Below are positions 43,748 through 50,785 of a stretch of 64,000 nucleotides of DNA, one piece after another; positions within the stretch are counted from its first letter, which is position 1, and each line of letters opens with the position of its first letter. Below the pieces are notes generated by a model. The model was not told the origin of the DNA. It did not search any database and was given only the letters and a program-made list of their open reading frames with translations. The DNA is from Capnocytophaga granulosa ATCC 51502 (GTDB lineage Bacteria > Bacteroidota > Bacteroidia > Flavobacteriales > Flavobacteriaceae): NCBI RefSeq assembly GCF_000411115.1, contig NZ_KE150253.1, positions 124,001 to 188,000 on the forward strand, given 5' to 3'. The translations under genes were made by a program, and so were the position numbers.

Positions 43748-45085
43748 ATGAAATTAGTCATATTAGGAGGAGGGGAGAGCGGTACAGGTGCCGCGATTCT
43801 CGGACAACAAAAAGGCTGGGAGGTATTTCTCTCCGATAAGGCGCCTCTGAAAGACAGTTACAAAAAAGAACTTACCGCAGCGGGAATACGCTGGGAAGAA
43901 GGCCAACATACAGAAAGCCAGATTCTCTCGGCCGACTGTATTATCAAAAGCCCTGGTATACCCCACAAGGTACCCATTATCCAGCAGGCGAAGGCAAAGG
44001 GGATAGAGATTATCTCAGAGATAGAGTTTGCCTCACGCTATACCAATGCAAAAATTATTGCTATTACGGGCAGCAATGGCAAGACCACTACCACAAGCCT
44101 CATTTATCACCTTCTGGAGCAGGCAGGTCTTTCGGTAGGAGTAGGAGGAAATATAGGCAACAGTTTTGCTTATATGGTTGCCAAAGAGCCAAAGGAATAT
44201 TATGTGCTGGAAATCAGTAGCTTTCAGTTGGACGACATCACCTCTTTCCGCCCACATATAGCCCTGTTGCTCAATGTCACTCCTGACCACTTGGACAGGT
44301 ATAACTATGAATTTCAGAACTATATAGATGCGAAATTTCGTATCACAGCCTACCAAGAAGCCAGCGACTATCTTATCTATGATGCAGATGATCCTGTGTT
44401 GCAGGAAGAGTTAGCCAAGAGAAGGGATATAAAAGCACAATTGTTGCCTTTCTCCTTAGAAAAAGCAAATACACAAGGGGCTTATTGCCTTGATGAAAAA
44501 AATATACATATAAACTTTAACCAAAACCTATTAGAAATGTCCACAAAAGATTTGACAATCAAAGGTAAGCATAACCTAAAGAACGCTATGGGCGCCACTA
44601 TGGTTGCCAAAATGCTTAATATTCGCAACGAGAGTATCCGCAACAGCTTGATGACTTTCCAAGGAGTACCCCATCGCTTGGAGTTTGTTCGCGAGGTAGA
44701 AGGCGTGAAGTATATCAATGACTCTAAGGCAACCAATGTGAACTCTGTATATTACGCCTTGGACTCCATGGAGGATAACCTCGTGTGGATTGTAGGGGGA
44801 CAGGACAAGGGGAATGACTACAACCCACTGATTCCTTATGTAAGTAAGAAAGTAAAGGCTATAGTATGCTTAGGGCTTGACAATCAAAAAATAATACAAA
44901 CATTCCAAAGCATCATACCTACTATCATAGAGACCCACTCCATGGAAGACGCTGTACAAGTAGGGCGCGGTTTGGCTCAAGAGGGAGATACCGTATTGCT
45001 CTCACCTGCCTGTGCGAGCTTTGACCTTTTCCAGAGCTATGAGGACAGAGGTAATCAGTTCAAGCATTATGTAAATATGCTCTAA
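43748..45085 (+). CDS. murD: UDP-N-acetylmuramoylalanine-D-glutamate ligase MurD
   Basis: 445 aa. The N-terminal Rossmann-like UDP-binding domain starts MKLVILGGGESGTGAAILGQ. The ATP-binding motif is GSNGKTT at 108-114, and the blocks LEISSFQLDDITSFRP, LNVTPDHLDRY and YINDSKATNVNSVYYAL are conserved. It adds D-Glu to UDP-MurNAc-L-Ala in the cytoplasm. It lies between mraY and ftsW on the same strand. Confidence 0.96.
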   Translation: MKLVILGGGESGTGAAILGQQKGWEVFLSDKAPLKDSYKKELTAAGIRWEEGQHTESQILSADCIIKSPGIPHKVPIIQQAKAKGIEIISEIEFASRYTNAKIIAITGSNGKTTTTSLIYHLLEQAGLSVGVGGNIGNSFAYMVAKEPKEYYVLEISSFQLDDITSFRPHIALLLNVTPDHLDRYNYEFQNYIDAKFRITAYQEASDYLIYDADDPVLQEELAKRRDIKAQLLPFSLEKANTQGAYCLDEKNIHINFNQNLLEMSTKDLTIKGKHNLKNAMGATMVAKMLNIRNESIRNSLMTFQGVPHRLEFVREVEGVKYINDSKATNVNSVYYALDSMEDNLVWIVGGQDKGNDYNPLIPYVSKKVKAIVCLGLDNQKIIQTFQSIIPTIIETHSMEDAVQVGRGLAQEGDTVLLSPACASFDLFQSYEDRGNQFKHYVNML

Positions 45086-45096
45086 ACGAGGTAGTT

Positions 45097-46236
45097 ATGG
45101 AACGATTTAGGCAGTATCTCAAGGGGGACATTTCCCTTTGGGGGGTGGTACTATTGTTTGTTTTTCTCTCTTTTTTGCCTGTATACAGCTCCAGTAGTAA
45201 CTTAGTGTATATGGAGAAGGCAAAGATAAGTACTTTTGGATACTTGTTGCGCCACACAGCCTTAGTGTCGGTAGGGGTGCTGCTGATCTATCTGATACAT
45301 ATCTTTCCGTACCGTTATTTTCGTCCTTTGGCTCGGTTAGGGCTTTTGTTGGCATGGGTACTGTTATTTTTTGTTTTGCTGAAAGGCACTACAATAAAAG
45401 GGGCAAATGCAAGTCGATGGATCGATTTTTTTGGTGTATCTTTTCAGCCGTCGGCCATGGCGATGGTGGTTCTCCCGATGTATGTAGCCTCCTACTTGGC
45501 CGAAGTGTATGGTACTAAGGTGAGTTTCGTCGATAGCATACTTCCCTTATGGCTGCCTGTGGGCATCACTGTAGGACTGGTAACGCTACCCAACTTCTCC
45601 ACAGGGGCGATTATGTATACAATGGTGCTCATGCTACTTTTCATAGGGCGCTATCCTATCAGGCATATGCTATTGAGTTTCCTTTTTGTAATCATGCTAT
45701 CGGGTCTTTTCTTTCTTTTTATCAAAGCTTTCCCCGATGCCTTTCCGCACCGTGCCGATACATGGAAAAGCCGTATAGAGACCTTTTTTAGCAAAGATAA
45801 GGAAGAGAATTACCAATCGGAGCGGGCGAAAATGGCTATTGTTTCGGGAGGTTTTTGGGGCAAAGGAGCAGGTAAGAGTGTGATGAAAAACCTGCTTCCA
45901 CAGGGTTCGTCCGACTTTATTTTTGCCATAGTAGTGGAGGAATATGGCTTATGGGGTGGGGGCTGCCTGATTCTGCTCTTTATCATCATGCTAGTGCGCT
46001 TTGTGATCATCTCACTGAAGGCAACCACTATTTTTGGAAAGCTGTTAGTACTGGGTGTAGGTATACCGATTGTTTTTCAGGGATTTATCAATATGGGAGT
46101 TTCCGTGGGGCTGCTACCCATAACAGGACAAAACCTACCGTTCTTCACCACAGGGGGTACCTCTATATGGATGACCTGTATAGCGTTGGGGATTGTGCTC
46201 TCGGTCAGCGCGAAGACAGAGGTCAGTGGTCAGTGA
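45097..46236 (+). CDS. ftsW: Peptidoglycan glycosyltransferase FtsW (SEDS family)
   Basis: 379 aa with about ten membrane segments (SLWGVVLLFVFLSFLPVYS first). SEDS motifs are GANASRWIDFFGVSFQPSA, AIVVEEYGLWGGG and MGVSVGLLPITGQNLPFFTT followed by GGTS. It polymerises septal glycan with FtsI. The start is 11 bp after murD. The last codons (VSGQ) come from a GTCAGTG-type repeat. The stop codon overlaps the GTG start of the next gene (GTGA). Confidence 0.96.
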   Translation: MERFRQYLKGDISLWGVVLLFVFLSFLPVYSSSSNLVYMEKAKISTFGYLLRHTALVSVGVLLIYLIHIFPYRYFRPLARLGLLLAWVLLFFVLLKGTTIKGANASRWIDFFGVSFQPSAMAMVVLPMYVASYLAEVYGTKVSFVDSILPLWLPVGITVGLVTLPNFSTGAIMYTMVLMLLFIGRYPIRHMLLSFLFVIMLSGLFFLFIKAFPDAFPHRADTWKSRIETFFSKDKEENYQSERAKMAIVSGGFWGKGAGKSVMKNLLPQGSSDFIFAIVVEEYGLWGGGCLILLFIIMLVRFVIISLKATTIFGKLLVLGVGIPIVFQGFINMGVSVGLLPITGQNLPFFTTGGTSIWMTCIALGIVLSVSAKTEVSGQ

Positions 46237-46601
46237 ATGGTGCTAAGGATTTTAAAGATTTGATTGTTTGGCAACGAGCCATGGAACTTGTTGTGGAGGT
46301 ATATCAATTAGTAAAAAAGTTACCTAAAGAAGAACTCTTTGCGCTAAGTGACCAAATAAGACGTGCCGTGATTTCTATTCCCAGTAATATAGCTGAAGGA
46401 CAAGGAAGGAGTTCTTTAAAAGAATTTTCATATTTCTTGTCTATAGCAAGAGGTTCAAAGGCTGAATTAGAAACACAATTATTACTCTGCGTAAAAGTAG
46501 ATTACTTAAAAGAGTCAGAGGTACAAAAAGCAATGTGTTTGGTAGATGAAGTGGGTAAAATGATTTATTCCCTCCAAAAGAAACTGGCTACTGACTACTG
46601 A
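46233..46601 (+). CDS. Four-helix-bundle protein, IVP/S23 (bAvd-like) family
   Basis: 122 aa from GTG at 46233 (M/V-NGAKDFKDLIVWQRAMELV). The longer frame to 45951 is antiparallel-frame noise inside ftsW. Family blocks are FKDLIVWQRAMELVVEVY, ALSDQIRRAVISIPSNIAEG, GRSSLKEFSYFLSIARGSKA and ELETQLLL. These are the signature of the 23S rRNA-intervening-sequence protein and of Avd, an accessory of diversity-generating retroelements. No reverse transcriptase is near, so the Avd role is unlikely. It sits where murG would be expected in the dcw cluster. Confidence 0.85.
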   Translation: MNGAKDFKDLIVWQRAMELVVEVYQLVKKLPKEELFALSDQIRRAVISIPSNIAEGQGRSSLKEFSYFLSIARGSKAELETQLLLCVKVDYLKESEVQKAMCLVDEVGKMIYSLQKKLATDY

Positions 46602-46628
46602 TAGCTGACTGCTGATAACTGATCGTTG

Positions 46629-47393
46629 ATGAAAGAAATAATATTAGAGAAAGGAAAGAAGCTATATTTTGCTTCAGATAATCACTTAGGGGCACCGACT
46701 TATAAGAAAAGTCGGGAGCGTGAGGCGCGCTTTGTGCATTGGCTGGATACGATCAAGGCCGATGCGGGAGCGCTCTTTCTCTTGGGTGATCTTTTTGACT
46801 TCTGGTTTGAGTACAAAACGGTGGTACCTCGTGGTTTTGTACGTGTATTGGGCAAGTTGGCCGAGCTGCGTGACAGCGGCCTGCCTATCTTCTTTTTTGT
46901 GGGCAACCATGACCTATGGATGGGGGATTACTTCGAGCAGGAGTTGGGTATCCCTGTATATCATCGTCCGCAAGAATTTCTTTGCCATGGCAAGCGCTTT
47001 TTTATAGGTCATGGCGATGGGTTAGGTCCAGGGGATAAGGGGTATAAGCGTATGAAAAAGGTCTTTACCAATCCTTTCTGTAAGTGGCTTTTCCGTTGGC
47101 TACACCCTGATATTGGGGTACGCTTGGCGCAATACCTTTCGGTGAAAAACAAACTCATTTCGGGGGCGGAAGATGTACATTTCTTGGGTGAAGACAAGGA
47201 ATGGTTGGTGCAGTACTGCCGTCGCAAATTGGAAAGGGAACATTACGACTACTTTCTTTTTGGCCATCGTCACCTACCTATGACCATAGACCTCGGTGGG
47301 GGAGCCACTTATATCAATACAGGAGACTGGATACACTACTATAGTTATGCGGTGTTTGACGGGGAGGTTTGCCAATTAGTTGTTAGTGATTAG
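46629..47393 (+). CDS. lpxH: UDP-2,3-diacylglucosamine diphosphatase LpxH
   Basis: 254 aa; ATG at 46629 (a TTG one codon earlier is possible). Metallophosphoesterase motifs are SDNHLGAP, GDLFDFWFEY, GNHDLWMGDYF, GHGDGLGPGDKGY and FGHRHLP. This set is that of LpxH-type enzymes, which remove UMP from UDP-2,3-diacylglucosamine in lipid A synthesis. The C-terminus QLVVSD is encoded by the TTAGTGA-type heptamer repeat. It is 27 bp after the four-helix-bundle gene. Confidence 0.93.
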   Translation: MKEIILEKGKKLYFASDNHLGAPTYKKSREREARFVHWLDTIKADAGALFLLGDLFDFWFEYKTVVPRGFVRVLGKLAELRDSGLPIFFFVGNHDLWMGDYFEQELGIPVYHRPQEFLCHGKRFFIGHGDGLGPGDKGYKRMKKVFTNPFCKWLFRWLHPDIGVRLAQYLSVKNKLISGAEDVHFLGEDKEWLVQYCRRKLEREHYDYFLFGHRHLPMTIDLGGGATYINTGDWIHYYSYAVFDGEVCQLVVSD

Positions 47394-47421
47394 TGACTAG
47401 TTGAAGAAAATCTAGAAATAT

Positions 47422-47967
47422 ATGTATCAAGAACTTTTAACCATAAAAGGAAATTCTTACTGTCTCGCTAAAGAAGATATTACTTGTATCAGTGACAACT
47501 GGGCATTGCCTACCTCCTATCTTGAATTTGTTCAAGAATTGGGTTTTGGTCGTCTTTTAGAGCTTTTCTTGACTTATATTCCCATGGGTAAGGATAATAA
47601 TTATTGTGATAGCTTAGAGAGGCAAAATGCCTATTGGAAGGATGTTTTCCTGCAATATATACATGTGCCGTTGTCCATGCTTAAAAAGAAAGAGAACTTA
47701 GAGTTACTTATGAATGCGGAGCCTTTTATGTTTAGCGAAAATGGGGAAGTTGTCTTTTGGGATGTTAGATACCCTAAAGCGGGGGAATATCCGATCTATC
47801 TTGTACATTTTCCTGTAGGGATATATTTTGTTGGTTATCATTTTCGGGAGTTTATCACTCGCCTTACTTGCGAAGAGACTTACAAATCTATCTTGAAATT
47901 TCATGAAAGTCCGCTATTGCCTACTTTTGAACCTCTGTCTGTTAATCAGAAGACTTCTTTATCATAA
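47422..47967 (+). CDS. SMI1/KNR4 (SUKH)-like protein
   Basis: 181 aa. The N-terminal segment LPTSYLEFVQELGFGRLLEL and the later EPFMFSENGEVVFWDVRY fit the SUKH fold, in which a helical 'LP..Y..F....G.G' block precedes a beta sheet. SUKH proteins are often immunity proteins against polymorphic or contact-dependent toxins. No toxin gene lies beside it. Similarity is weak, so the family is probable but not certain. It ends 6 bp before the MITE. Confidence 0.6.
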   Translation: MYQELLTIKGNSYCLAKEDITCISDNWALPTSYLEFVQELGFGRLLELFLTYIPMGKDNNYCDSLERQNAYWKDVFLQYIHVPLSMLKKKENLELLMNAEPFMFSENGEVVFWDVRYPKAGEYPIYLVHFPVGIYFVGYHFREFITRLTCEETYKSILKFHESPLLPTFEPLSVNQKTSLS

Positions 47968-47970
47968 TAT

Positions 47971-48197
47971 AACGTGAGTTCGACGTAAGCAAAATTATAT
48001 TTTTTCTCCCACAGATTCTACGGATTTTCACGGAGAAAATGATATAACTAAGCGTAACTCTTTAATTTTCACGGATAAATAAGACCAAAGGTCTTATAAA
48101 AATCTGTGTAAATCACAACAACACAATTACACAGACATAGAAAATCTGTGAAATCCACGAAAATCAGTGGGAGCTTTCGTTATATCGAACTCATGTT
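47971..48197. mobile_element. MITE with ends like the IS982-like remnant
   Basis: About 225 bp. The left end AACGTGAGTTCGACGTAAG and the right end, read in reverse, AACATGAGTTCGATATAAC, are inverted repeats (about 16 of 19 bases equal). Further inside, CTCCCACAGATT near 48008 pairs with the region of AATCAGTGGGAG near 48172, so much of the element can fold back. The body has no ORF. The left end matches 25166-25181 at 15 of 16 bases. It has cut the yhcG-like gene at 48180. Confidence 0.75.
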
Positions 48198-48581
48198 ACT
48201 ATAAAAAATAACTTTTTCATCGGAGACTTGTTTGTCTAATAGGAGGATATTATGTCTCCATGGTAAAACTGCAACGCTGCGTTGCAGTTTTGTATCTGCT
48301 TGATAATAATGTTCGTAGAACCGTTTCATATACCAGAGATTACGAGGTGAGAGTCCCATATCAGGAAATTCTCTCTTTAGGTCAACAGAGAGTTGTTTTA
48401 CAACTCCGCTACCATATCCTTCTTCTAAATGCCGATCAAAAAGGAGCTTCCCTATATTCCAATATACAGAACTGATAGTAGAACTTATTTGTTTGGCGAG
48501 ATAATTACGTCCGTCTCGGATATGATTAATGGCTTGTAGAAGCATCTCTTCATAATCAAAATTAGGAGTTAATGTACTCAT
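48180..48581 (-). pseudogene. YhcG-type (DUF1016) gene truncated by the MITE
   Basis: 133 codons are left (MSTLTPNFDYEEMLLQAINH; WNIGKLLFDRHLEEGYGSGV; FPDMGLSPRNLWYMKRFYEH), all N-terminal domain. The last residues, MSSI, and the stop are encoded by the MITE end, and the PD-(D/E)xK nuclease domain is missing. A complete relative is at 18675. In the linker, KLQRSVAVL is encoded by a 27-bp palindrome (48265-48291, 12-bp arms ACTGCAACG/CGTTGCAGT). If made, the protein would have no nuclease. Confidence 0.85.
48265..48291. repeat. 27-bp palindrome in the truncated yhcG-like gene
   Basis: 12-bp perfect arms (AAAACTGCAACG and its complement) enclose CTG. It sits in the same linker as the palindromes of the relative at 19491. 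Confidence 0.85.
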
Positions 48582-48630
48582 TGTGTTGATTTTTTACTTT
48601 GCCAAAAAGACAGATAAATTTGTTTTTTAA

Positions 48631-48648
48631 CCCCTCGAATTCGAGGGG
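48631..48648. repeat. 18-bp perfect palindrome
   Basis: CCCCTCGAATTCGAGGGG, with an EcoRI-type centre, lies 50 bp upstream of the start of the truncated yhcG-like gene and 42 bp before the -7 box of the SUKH remnant. It may be an operator or the stem of a terminator. Confidence 0.75.
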
Positions 48649-48677
48649 GTATGAAAGTACAAAGATAAGGAAAATTT

Positions 48678-48802
48678 ATTAATAATCCTTATCTTTGCCA
48701 CAAAAAAGAACAATTACTTATGAACTTACAAACTATCATCATCTAAAGGCAGACCCTCATGGTACGAGATACTACGATTATGAAGAGGATGATTAGTTGC
48801 GG
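48678..48802 (+). pseudogene. Remnant copy of the SUKH gene at 49420 with its promoter
   Basis: The TATCTTTG box at 48690-48697 and the following ATGAACTTACAAACTAT at 48721 closely match the promoter and start of the gene at 49420 (TATCTTTG at 49388, ATGGACTTACAAGCCCT). After eight codons a stop appears. The next bases encode RPSWYEI, matching QPSWCEI inside the intact protein, and then an acidic tail YDYEEDD before a stop. So the middle has been deleted. Confidence 0.6.
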
Positions 48803-48812
48803 GGTAAATCAA

Positions 48813-49352
48813 TCATTGGAGATCTAAAAGTGTTCCTTCATCATAATACACTACTTTATCACCTATAATACGAGCAGGGGCGGTGTAGCTGTGGGGTTCT
48901 TCCTTGTCTATAGCCATGATATGCTCCACTTCCCAGCCTTTTGCTTTTAGATAATCCGAGATCATGGATCTATGACAACGCCACCAGAGTGCCTCGGCAC
49001 ACATATAAGCGGTGTTTTCTTTCTCTGCAATAGCAATGAGTTGGGTTATGCCTTCTTTAAAATCATCAGTCTCCATATAATCGGCATAAGCACGGAAAGA
49101 TTCATTATGCCAACGCGTATTCTTGGAGTCCTTATGTACCTTACGCCTGCCTCCTAATAAGGGAAGATGGGTATAAGCAATACCAACTTCAGGCAGGGCA
49201 ACCTCCAAATTTTCTTTGTTGAATTGTGGATATCTGTTAGAACCAGGCAGGCCCCTGACGTCTACTAAATGCTGTATCTTAAAGGATTGCAACATTTCTG
49301 TAAACTCTTCCAAGGTATGGGTAGAATGTCCTATGGTGTATATTTTCTTCAT
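48813..49352 (-). CDS. DUF488 family protein
   Basis: 179 aa. Family blocks are IYTIGHSTHTLEEFTEMLQS, LVDVRGLPGSNRYPQFN, LPLLGGRRKVHKDSKNTRWH and YMCAEALWWRCHRSMISDYL. DUF488 proteins are of unknown function and often lie in accessory regions. The CAEALWWRCHRSMIS block carries conserved Cys and His residues. The start codon is only 5 nt after a -7 box (49358-49365), so the mRNA may be leaderless. It is divergent from the SUKH gene. Confidence 0.9.
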   Translation of the reverse strand: MKKIYTIGHSTHTLEEFTEMLQSFKIQHLVDVRGLPGSNRYPQFNKENLEVALPEVGIAYTHLPLLGGRRKVHKDSKNTRWHNESFRAYADYMETDDFKEGITQLIAIAEKENTAYMCAEALWWRCHRSMISDYLKAKGWEVEHIMAIDKEEPHSYTAPARIIGDKVVYYDEGTLLDLQ

Positions 49353-49357
49353 AGGTA

Positions 49358-49365
49358 CAAAGTTA
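49358..49365 (-). promoter_or_regulatory. -7 box of the DUF488 gene
   Basis: On the minus strand TAACTTTG matches TAnnTTTG. It ends 5 nt before the start codon, closer than at any other gene here. Confidence 0.55.
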
Positions 49366-49387
49366 GGGAAAATCCATCAATTATCCT

Positions 49388-49395
49388 TATCTTTG
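49388..49395 (+). promoter_or_regulatory. -7 box of the SUKH gene
   Basis: TATCTTTG lies 24 nt before the ATG at 49420. It sits in the 67-bp divergent gap shared with the DUF488 gene, and the flanking CCTTATCTTTGCCAC is also present at 48690. Confidence 0.6.
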
Positions 49396-49419
49396 CCACG
49401 AGAAAAAGAATAGTTACCT

Positions 49420-49884
49420 ATGGACTTACAAGCCCTTATTACCCATTACAGAAATTGCTTGAACTCATCACCCGATGCCATACTCATAGGAGAAATACCC
49501 GAAGGAGCTGAAAGTATTCCACAAGAAGTATCGAATTGGAGAGTTCCTGCTTATAGTGCTTTTCTAAGACTTTGTAATGGAGGGTCTTTTGGAGATATCA
49601 TTCTCTGGAGCGTGGAGGAGCTGTTGGATAACCAATATCGTGTTCCTTCTGACCAACCTTCGTGGTGTGAGATTGGGCAGCTGCTGTATGCGCCTCTTTT
49701 CCTAGATAAAGATACCCAACACGTACTTTTTCCTGCCGATAGCTATGAAGGTATTGAAGAGATTGATGTTGATTTTGATACTTTTGTAAGGGAATATATC
49801 TTTGGTAGTAAGTACAAGGAAAAAATTATAGGTTATGATGATGCCGATGATGAATGGTCAGGATTTTTAAAAGAAAGTAAATAG
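49420..49884 (+). CDS. SMI1/KNR4 (SUKH)-like protein
   Basis: 154 aa. The segment VSNWRVPAYSAFLRLCNGGS followed by FGDIILWSVEELLDNQY fits the SUKH pattern of a helical block ending in a 'CNGG' turn. LYAPLFLDKDTQHVLFPADS and an acidic C-terminus (YDDADDEWSGFLKE) follow. Likely cytoplasmic, possibly an immunity-type protein by family (inference). It has its own promoter, and a broken copy lies 700 bp upstream. The next gene, a MATE fragment, starts 3 bp after it. Confidence 0.7.
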   Translation: MDLQALITHYRNCLNSSPDAILIGEIPEGAESIPQEVSNWRVPAYSAFLRLCNGGSFGDIILWSVEELLDNQYRVPSDQPSWCEIGQLLYAPLFLDKDTQHVLFPADSYEGIEEIDVDFDTFVREYIFGSKYKEKIIGYDDADDEWSGFLKESK

Positions 49885-49887
49885 CCG

Positions 49888-50333
49888 ATGAACAGACATG
49901 AACTTTTAGAAAAAGCCCCTATTGCTACGGTGTTTTTAAAATATGCCTTGCCGAGTATTATTACCATGTGTTTCTTTGGCTTACAGAACTTGGTAGATGG
50001 TTATGTGGTAGGCAATTACGTAAGCGAAAAAGCTTTGGGAGGGGTGAATATCATCATGCCACTTTTCAGTAGGGGCTACATATTTTCTCCTATGCTTTTT
50101 TGATAAACGGATTTAATATCTTAGTTACCAGCTTTTTTACCTCTATCGGCAATGCCTTAGGCTCTATTGTGATTGCTGTTTTGCGAGGAGTGGTATTCAT
50201 TGGTATTGGAATGCTTATCTTACCTACTTTTTTGGGTGAACGAGGTATCTGGCTTACTCTTGTGCTTTCGGAAGTACTTACTTTGGTGGTAAGTGTGTTT
50301 CTTGCTCGAAGGTCGGTAGTGTTTAGAAATTAG
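49888..50333 (+). pseudogene. MATE-family efflux transporter with large internal deletion
   Basis: The first frame (49888-50103) gives the MATE N-terminus (MNRHELLEKAPIATVFLKYA, SIITMCFFGLQNLVDGYVVG). The second, starting near 50100, gives the C-terminal end (INGFNILVTSFFTSIGNALG, LRGVVFIGIGMLILPTFLGE). The roughly 300 residues between them in intact MATE proteins are absent. At the junction the frame changes too. The gene cannot make a working twelve-segment carrier. It lies directly after the SUKH gene. Confidence 0.88.
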
Positions 50334-50377
50334 GCAATTTGTCAATTAGCGAAGTAGCAGATTATTTTTTATTTCAC

Positions 50378-50404
50378 ATTTGTCCCCATAAAGGGAATTC
50401 GATC
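50378..50404 (+). promoter_or_regulatory. Candidate ECF42-type promoter before the DGPF gene
   Basis: TTTGTCC at 50379-50385 and CGATC at 50400-50404 resemble the TGTC-type -35 and CGA(T)C-type -10 elements reported for ECF42 targets. Spacing is slightly short (about 14 nt). It would allow the sigma factor to control its own operon. Weak evidence. Confidence 0.3.
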
Positions 50405-50439
50405 GTTATAGGGGTATAACATTAAATTTTTAGAAACAC

Positions 50440-50784
50440 ATGAAAGATTTTGTATTGATTTTTCGTTTGAACAACATCGCTGATTTCAAGCCTACTGCTG
50501 AGCAAATGCAGGAACGTATGAACTGGCTTGCGGGTATCGCTTCACAAAACAAATTAGCTGACAAAGGCAATACCCTTTTGCCTATTGTTGGCAGTGCTAA
50601 AACTATCAAAGCCGATAAGGTTGTAACCGATGGTCCTTTTACCGAAATTAAAGAGTTTATCAGTGGTTATGTGGTAGTGAAAGCTGAAAACATAGACGAA
50701 GCAGTAGAGATGGCAAAAGCCAATCCTATTTTTGAACAAGTAGGTGGTAGTATTGAAGTACGTGAAGTGCTAAAAAGAGATTAA
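50440..50784 (+). CDS. DGPF/YCII-related domain protein
   Basis: 114 aa. The YCII-like fold is seen in MKDFVLIFRLNN at the start and the DGPF motif in KVVTDGPFTEIKEFISGYVV (residues about 64-83), with the tail GGSIEVREVLKRD. DGPF proteins are the regular partners of ECF42-group sigma factors, and one follows here by 1 bp. Their molecular function is unknown; some are thought to bind small molecules or act as enzymes. The two genes are one operon. Confidence 0.92.
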   Translation: MKDFVLIFRLNNIADFKPTAEQMQERMNWLAGIASQNKLADKGNTLLPIVGSAKTIKADKVVTDGPFTEIKEFISGYVVVKAENIDEAVEMAKANPIFEQVGGSIEVREVLKRD

Positions 50785-50785
50785 A

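Noticed and set aside
46233..46601. Avd-type accessory of a diversity-generating retroelement
   Set aside because: No reverse transcriptase, template or variable repeat is present in the vicinity. The broader IVP/S23 four-helix-bundle family is the safer call.
45951..46601. A 216-aa protein continuous with the four-helix-bundle gene
   Set aside because: The first 94 codons overlap ftsW in another frame and give a non-protein-like sequence. Similarity to the family begins only near 46233.
47422..49884. A toxin-immunity locus with an adjoining polymorphic toxin
   Set aside because: Two SUKH-like proteins are present, but there is no large toxin, RHS or secretion-tagged gene between or beside them. 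Immunity remains a family-based guess.
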